In this document: piece after piece, positions 59,516 to 64,000 of the stretch | Layout: each line of letters starts with the position of its first letter | How positions within the stretch are numbered: the stretch's first letter is position 1 | Assembly (NCBI GenBank): GCA_016342325.1 | Contig: JAEINR010000017.1 | Span: 26,702-90,701, forward strand | Length of the DNA: 64,000 nucleotides | Source: Desulfobacterium sp. | GTDB taxonomy: Bacteria; Desulfobacterota; Desulfobacteria; Desulfobacterales; Desulfobacteraceae | Reading direction: 5' to 3' | Made by a program: the position numbers and the translations under genes | Notes under the pieces: model-generated | Told to the model about the DNA's origin: nothing | The model's database searches: none | Seen by the model: the letters and a program-made list of their open reading frames with translations, nothing else

Positions 59516-60337
59516 ATGGAACAATTTGACACTAAAATGGTTTATATAACCGGCGGTTCCAGCGGCATTGGCCTTGAAACCGCGAAACTTCTTTCCTCCC
59601 TTGGTTCGGACATTGTCCTGTTGGCCCGAAACAGTGAAAAACTTGAGATCGCTAAAAATCTGACCGAGAAAGCAAAAAAGGACACCAGGCAAAAAATCAG
59701 GACGATTTCCGTTGATGTCAGAGATCACCATGATGTGTATGACAAGATGCAACGGGCCGTGGATGAATTCGGTGCCCCCGACATTCTGATCAACAGTGCA
59801 GGCATCAATAAATATGCCGACCACTTTGAAAACATCAGTCATGAAATGTTCAATGAAGTGATGAATGTAAATGTAAACGGCGTAAGAAATGTAACCCATG
59901 CCCTGCTGCCTTCCATGAAGGAGAAAAAAGGCCATGTGGTCATTCTTTCTTCCGCGGCAGCCCTGTTCGGCATGTTTGGCTATACCGCCTACGCCACATC
60001 CAAGGCCGCACTCATGGGGTTTGCCGAAAGTCTGCGGTATGAACTAAAACCCCTGGGCATGCCGGTTACGGTTTTCTTTCCCCCGGAAGTGGATACGCCA
60101 ATGAATCTTGATGAAGTCAAAACCCTTCCAAAAGAAGGAAGAGCGATGAAAAGCATGGGCGGATTTCTCATGCCTGATCATGTGGCAAAAATCATTGTCA
60201 AAGCCATTGCAAAGAAGAAATACTTTGTGATTCCCGGCTATTCAACCAGGCTTCTCTATTTTTTTCACAGGATGTCCAATGGATTCTTAAGCCGGATTGT
60301 ATCTGATTTCATCGTAAAAAGAACCGCTCAAAAGTAA
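59516..60337 (+). CDS. Short-chain dehydrogenase (3-ketodihydrosphingosine reductase-like)
   Basis: A 273-residue SDR. NADP motif TGGSSGIGLETAKLL near residue 12, NSAGINKYA near residue 92, catalytic ILSSAAALFGMFGYTAYATSK (Ser, Tyr, Lys) and FPPEVDTP. A C-terminal hydrophobic segment (STRLLYFFHRM) suggests membrane attachment, as in eukaryotic-type KDSR enzymes. GAGG precedes the start. It follows the TetR remnant and precedes a DUF362 gene. The 3' end is duplicated just downstream. The substrate is not known; a long-chain ketone lipid is plausible. Confidence 0.83.
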   Translation: MEQFDTKMVYITGGSSGIGLETAKLLSSLGSDIVLLARNSEKLEIAKNLTEKAKKDTRQKIRTISVDVRDHHDVYDKMQRAVDEFGAPDILINSAGINKYADHFENISHEMFNEVMNVNVNGVRNVTHALLPSMKEKKGHVVILSSAAALFGMFGYTAYATSKAALMGFAESLRYELKPLGMPVTVFFPPEVDTPMNLDEVKTLPKEGRAMKSMGGFLMPDHVAKIIVKAIAKKKYFVIPGYSTRLLYFFHRMSNGFLSRIVSDFIVKRTAQK

Positions 60338-60416
60338 ATTCATTCACAGGGTGTCCATTGGATTCCTAAGTCGGATTGTATCTGATTGCCTAGTCTAAAC
60401 AACTGCTCAAAAGTAG
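60265..60416 (+). repeat. Tandem partial duplication of the SDR gene 3' end
   Basis: The last 73 bases of the SDR gene (60265-60337) are repeated at 60344-60416 with about 61 of 73 identical positions. The second copy is outside any gene and not in the same frame. The divergence shows the duplication is not recent. Confidence 0.88.
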
Positions 60417-60435
60417 AAATCCCCGGGAGACGGAC

Positions 60436-61755
60436 ATGGAATTATTTTCAGGCGAACGAAAGGTGATCATCCGAAGATGTGAGACCTATGACCGTGAAAC
60501 AATTCAGAACATTATCAAACAAGGCATGGAAGAGCTGGGCCAGCACCCCCACGGTAACATCCTGATAAAACCAAATATTGTAACGGCCAACAAGGATTAC
60601 ATTCACCACAGTTATACGGAACCGACCATGCTGGGTGCAATGATTGACTGTCTCAGGTCCGATTATGGCCAGGATAAAATCACCATTGGCGAATCCGGCG
60701 GCATCGGCATGCCTTCAAGAATGTTTTTTGCGGAATCCGGCATCAAGAAATTGACAAACAAACTCAATGTGCCCTTGGTGGATTTTAATGAAGAGCAGGC
60801 CCAAAAAGTAACCCTTGAAAAAGCGAAACTTCATAAAACAATGGCGGTTGCCAAATCCCTTTATGAAGCAGACTACAAAATCTGGATGCCGAAATTAAAA
60901 TTTCATATTGTAACAGAGATAACAAACACCCTGAAACTCAATATCGGGATTTTAAACCATAAAGAACGGTTTCTATACCATGATGACCGCCTGCATCAGA
61001 AAATAGTTGATATGCTGGAAGTCGGCTATCCGGATATTATTGTGTCGGATGCAGTGACCATCGGAAAAGGATTTGAATCAAGCCCCTACCCTGTTCATCT
61101 CGGGGCCATACTGATTTCAAATGAACCCCTTGCCTGTGATATGGTTGCGGCAAAGATTCTAGGGTATGCGCCGGAAGAGGTGGTGCATCTTGTTGAAGCA
61201 AAGGAACGGGGCTATGGGACCCTTGATTTTAATGATATTACCATTTCAGGCGATATTTCCATTGAAGCGCTTGCCCACCGGATCAAAGATGTAGACTCTC
61301 CTTTTCAGGATCTGGGTAAGCTGGATTCGCCTTTATCATTTTATGAAGGCATCAATCCATCCTCAGGCAACATCTGCTATGGCGGTTGTATTTGTTCCAT
61401 TAAAGGACTGCTCGGCACGGCTGAAAAAAAATATCCCGGCACACTGAAAAAAGCCAGAAAAGCCGCTATTGTCATGGGGTATTATGAGGGCGATGTGATC
61501 CATCCCCATGACCCTGTGGTTTTGGTTGGCACCTGCGCCGGTGTCAGCGGGAAATTAGAAGCTTCAAAAATTATTCGCCTGAAAGGGTGTCCTGTGACGG
61601 TAAAAGATATGATGCTGTTTCTTTTATTCCGGCTGAATATCAAAAGTCCAGCCTTTGATATTCGGAATATGGCGCTTCTGGTATACCATTCCATCATCTC
61701 AGGTTGGATGAAACAAACGATTCCATTCAGGAAAAAAGCAATATTGGAAAAGTAG
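60436..61755 (+). CDS. DUF362 domain protein
   Basis: 439 residues matching the DUF362 pattern: GNILIKPNIV near residue 40, GESGGIG, KIWMPKLKFHIVTEITNTLKLNIGI, and PLACDMVAAKILGY. A Cys-containing segment follows (NICYGGCICSIKG near 315) that could hold a metal or iron-sulfur centre. The family includes uncharacterised proteins often adjacent to ferredoxin-like or lipid enzymes. The C-terminal 40 residues are hydrophobic and basic. GGGAG precedes the start. Likely co-transcribed with the SDR. Confidence 0.8.
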   Translation: MELFSGERKVIIRRCETYDRETIQNIIKQGMEELGQHPHGNILIKPNIVTANKDYIHHSYTEPTMLGAMIDCLRSDYGQDKITIGESGGIGMPSRMFFAESGIKKLTNKLNVPLVDFNEEQAQKVTLEKAKLHKTMAVAKSLYEADYKIWMPKLKFHIVTEITNTLKLNIGILNHKERFLYHDDRLHQKIVDMLEVGYPDIIVSDAVTIGKGFESSPYPVHLGAILISNEPLACDMVAAKILGYAPEEVVHLVEAKERGYGTLDFNDITISGDISIEALAHRIKDVDSPFQDLGKLDSPLSFYEGINPSSGNICYGGCICSIKGLLGTAEKKYPGTLKKARKAAIVMGYYEGDVIHPHDPVVLVGTCAGVSGKLEASKIIRLKGCPVTVKDMMLFLLFRLNIKSPAFDIRNMALLVYHSIISGWMKQTIPFRKKAILEK

Positions 61756-61781
61756 TTTTCGCTTCTTGATGGACAGAATAC

Positions 61782-62084
61782 TTAAGCCCGCTCTATCCAG
61801 AACACGGCATGTGCTATTCTGCCATCTTTGCACCCCGGACATTTGCTTGGTTTTTTGAATGTTTTGCGGTTCTTAAATTGAAACCCGCAATTCATACAAT
61901 AATAGGGCTTGAAACGGATCTTTTTTTTCTGATGCCGGACGGTTTTTTCTATGAATGCCAGATGATGGTAAACATCCTTTTCCGAAATACAAACCAACTG
62001 GGAAATATCCCGCACCGTCAGGTGACCGTTTTCGAGATGACCTATGATTGCCTGCCGGATAGTTTGTTTTCTTTCATGGCTCAT
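61782..62084 (-). CDS. Predicted transcriptional regulator: HTH fused to zinc ribbon
   Basis: A 100-residue protein. The N-terminal winged-helix part reads HLTVRDISQLVCISEKDVYHHLAFIE. The C-terminal zinc ribbon has CMNC and CPGC pairs about 24 residues apart. This layout matches the small predicted regulators of COG3357. It converges on the DUF362 gene and lies next to a macro-domain gene. Its target is unknown. Confidence 0.8.
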   Translation of the reverse strand: MSHERKQTIRQAIIGHLENGHLTVRDISQLVCISEKDVYHHLAFIEKTVRHQKKKIRFKPYYCMNCGFQFKNRKTFKKPSKCPGCKDGRIAHAVFWIERA

Positions 62085-62125
62085 ATTGAATGATCATTTT
62101 TTTAATTTCATCCATGGACGTTTTT

Positions 62126-62641
62126 CTATTTTGGATGGTCAAGGGCTGCCATCCAGATGGTTGTTTTTTCGTCACTGAACAGATAAAAATATTTCATCAA
62201 TGATTTATACGCTGGCCGTTTGCATACGGATACTGAAATTCCGGCGGCCGCTTGGGGGGGATACCCATAAACCCCACACGAAATTGCAGGAAATGCGATT
62301 GATTCACACCCATGGGACAGGGCCAGATCCAGACTGTTCTGATATGCGGATGTGAGAAGATCTTCAGGTTTTTTGTCAATTCCATATTTGGGCCCCACCG
62401 TATGAATGACATATTTTGCCTTTAGATTCCCGGCTTCGGTAATTCTTGCTTCCCCGGTCGGACAGCGAATCCCGTTTTTCTGCTTAACCTTTTTACATGC
62501 TTCCAGCAGTTTAGGGCCGGCAGCCCTGTGAATTGCGCCATCCACCCCACCACCCCCAAGCATCCGGGTATTGGCGGCATTGACAATGGCATCTACAACG
62601 GCTTTAGTGATATCCCCCTGGATAATTTTTATTGTATCCAT
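62126..62641 (-). CDS. Macro domain protein (ADP-ribose/O-acetyl-ADP-ribose hydrolase type)
   Basis: 171 residues from ATG 62641, with AGGGGA upstream; the longer frame has no family match before this point. Macro-domain motifs: [34 protein letters not shown], then CPTGEARIT and [11 protein letters not shown]. These proteins bind or hydrolyse ADP-ribose derivatives such as O-acetyl-ADP-ribose. The helix after GVYGYP looks shortened relative to the family. The 312-base gap upstream (62642-62953) carries no supported gene but does contain the third dispersed repeat. Confidence 0.88.
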   Translation of the reverse strand: MDTIKIIQGDITKAVVDAIVNAANTRMLGGGGVDGAIHRAAGPKLLEACKKVKQKNGIRCPTGEARITEAGNLKAKYVIHTVGPKYGIDKKPEDLLTSAYQNSLDLALSHGCESIAFPAISCGVYGYPPQAAAGISVSVCKRPAYKSLMKYFYLFSDEKTTIWMAALDHPK

Positions 62642-62850
62642 ATTTGTTAATCCCCTTCCTAGCGGTCCCTCGGATCCCGTTAAAATAATAATGATGTATT
62701 TTTTTGGTACCCATAACAATACCAGCCTTTTAATCATCCACAAAGGGATAATCAAAGAAAGCCTGTGCCTTATCAATATATCGGTTGACAAAAAAGAGGT
62801 CCCCGTCCAATACTGCGCAAATCAAAACAAGTCACTCACTCGTATACCAT

Positions 62851-62925
62851 ATGTTTGCACTTGAATTGATACCAGAGTACCCATTATAAGAGAAACGGGA
62901 TTTATATCATATGCGAAGCGCTATA
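62851..62925. repeat. Dispersed ~75-bp repeat, copy C
   Basis: It starts ATGTTTGCACTTGAATTGAT and ends ATGCGAAGCGCTATA. It is the same length as copy A (75 bases) and closest in sequence to copy B. It ends 28 bases before the TTG start of the dCache gene, so it may lie in that gene's leader. Confidence 0.78.
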
Positions 62926-62953
62926 GACCGGATATCCTGCTGGGAGGGGATTT

Positions 62954-63961
62954 TTGAGACAATTGGCACAACTTATCAAAAACAGATACCGATCACAATT
63001 TAGAAACAGGGCCACGTTGATCAACCAGATGAATCTTAAACCCAGTTTTATGCTTCTTACGGCCCTGCTCTTCATCGCCTCTGCGGCGGCTGTCTCGTGG
63101 TCGGTGCGCACATTGGCTGAGGGCATTATTGAGCAATGGGCCCCTCGTTTTATTGCGAAACAGGCATTGTATGACAAGAGCCGCACCCTGCAGCCGATTT
63201 TACGTGAGGTGGCGCTGGCACGTCAACTCTCTACATCCCAATTCATCATAGACTGGGCGCGTCATCCGGATGACCCTGAGCTGACCCGGGACGCCCTTGT
63301 CGAACTGGAACACTATCGTCGGAACTTTCATGACCACAGCTATTTTGTGGCACTCCTCGGCAATGGTCGCTACTACCACAACAATGCTGATAATGCCTAC
63401 GCTGACAAAGAATTTCGCTATGTCCTTGACCCGAATAAAAAGGCCGATATATGGTTTTATGATTTGATCCGGCAGAAGCGTGACATCCACATCAACATCA
63501 ATCCGGATATCGAACTTGGCATTACCAAGCTCTGGATAGATGTACTCATCCGAGACGGTGATGACATACTGGGTATGGCAGGCTCCGGCCTGGACCTCAC
63601 CGAATTTTTGAATAACGTTGTTGAAGAAGGAGATCCCGGTGTAACCAGCCTGTTCGTTGACCACGCAGGCGCCATCCAGTTACATCGTAATGAGGCTTTT
63701 ATTGATTTTGGCTCGGTGAGCAAAAAAGACGGCACCCATAAGACCATCGACTTGATTTTTGAGAGCAAAACGGATCGCAAGGCCATCTATGCCGGGATGA
63801 AGACGCTTGAGGCGGGGAAAAAAAAGGTTGTCACAGCCTTTGTGGATGTCCAGGGTCAGCGCCAGCTGGTGGGCATCGTTTACCTGCCGGAGATAGACTG
63901 GCATGAGATCACTTTGATCAATCTGGGTATAGTGGACCCAGGTTTTAAGACAGCAGTTTAA
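62954..63961 (+). CDS. dCache-type periplasmic sensor protein, apparently truncated
   Basis: 335 residues from TTG 62954, with GGAGG six bases upstream. One membrane helix (LLTALLFIASAAAVSWSV, about 32-50) is followed by a dCache-like sensor domain: RRNFHDHSYFVALLGNGRYYHNN, WFYDLIRQKRDIHININPD, KLWIDVLIRDGDDILGMAGSGLDL. Homologues continue into a second helix and a GGDEF or kinase module. Here the frame stops soon after YLPEIDWHEITLINLG, before any second helix. It is either a truncated gene or a frameshift near 63930; the window ends 39 bases later. Confidence 0.75.
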   Translation: MRQLAQLIKNRYRSQFRNRATLINQMNLKPSFMLLTALLFIASAAAVSWSVRTLAEGIIEQWAPRFIAKQALYDKSRTLQPILREVALARQLSTSQFIIDWARHPDDPELTRDALVELEHYRRNFHDHSYFVALLGNGRYYHNNADNAYADKEFRYVLDPNKKADIWFYDLIRQKRDIHININPDIELGITKLWIDVLIRDGDDILGMAGSGLDLTEFLNNVVEEGDPGVTSLFVDHAGAIQLHRNEAFIDFGSVSKKDGTHKTIDLIFESKTDRKAIYAGMKTLEAGKKKVVTAFVDVQGQRQLVGIVYLPEIDWHEITLINLGIVDPGFKTAV

Positions 63962-64000
63962 GTTGTGCATAACGAATCCATCCGCCTAAGGTTTGAACAA

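Overview
The window looks like chromosomal DNA of a sulfate-reducing Desulfobacterota bacterium, closest in style to Desulfobacterium or Desulfobacter relatives. The best evidence is a tmcDCBA-type transmembrane electron-transfer operon with a tetraheme class III cytochrome, found in sulfate reducers. It is followed by a sensor kinase with heme-binding-like motifs in its periplasmic loop. No rRNA, tRNA, CRISPR array or insertion sequence was seen.

Layout. 1-6854 is a housekeeping run: xseA (5' truncated by the window edge), xseB, ispA, dxs, a TlyA-type rRNA methyltransferase and an EF-G-like GTPase, closed by an intrinsic terminator. 7069-41145 is one large biosynthetic region of the aryl-polyene type in four transcription blocks. 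A short plus block (7069-9802) has an ACP, a B12-binding radical SAM protein and a KASIII-like synthase. A long, translationally coupled minus operon (29545 down to 9904) has an AMP ligase, aromatic ammonia-lyase, ICMT-like methyltransferase, CrtI-like FAD oxidoreductase, four KSs with intact cysteine, two KS-fold proteins with Asp in place of Cys, a ketoreductase, acyltransferase, thioesterase, second radical SAM protein, BtrH-like protein, ABC exporter, second ACP and lipoprotein. A plus operon divergent from it (29648-35242) has a HEAT-like periplasmic protein, a double hot-dog dehydratase, a LolA-like carrier, a lipoprotein and an MMPL/RND exporter. A minus operon convergent with that (41145 down to 35317) has two more radical SAM proteins, a glycosyltransferase, an LpxL-like acyltransferase, a third ACP and a PagL-like lipid A deacylase.

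The simplest reading is that ammonia-lyase and ligase supply an aryl starter, type II KS/KR/DH enzymes without an enoyl reductase build a polyene, acyl and glycosyl transferases attach it to a lipid, and LolA/MMPL move it to the outer membrane. Four radical SAM proteins, a CrtI-like oxidoreductase, a BtrH-like protein and PagL are additions I do not associate with the standard aryl-polyene set. They suggest an unusually tailored product.

41422-52211 holds purC, then tmcDCBA, a response regulator, the sensor kinase, a second response regulator-kinase and a PAS-GGDEF protein. 52255-58852 is an orphan type VI secretion cargo island on the minus strand: PAAR-like effector, two putative immunity proteins, DUF2169, a HEAT protein, a DUF6484-like protein and a KS-like protein lacking its active cysteine. 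59194-63961 holds a truncated TetR repressor over its own operator, an SDR, a DUF362 protein, an HTH/zinc-ribbon regulator, a macro-domain protein and a dCache-type sensor that stops early.

Sequence oddities include a roughly 75-bp dispersed repeat in three copies, 38-bp tandem repeats, a duplicated ribosome-binding region before tmcD, a duplicated gene end at 60265-60416, and several strong inverted repeats in regulatory positions.
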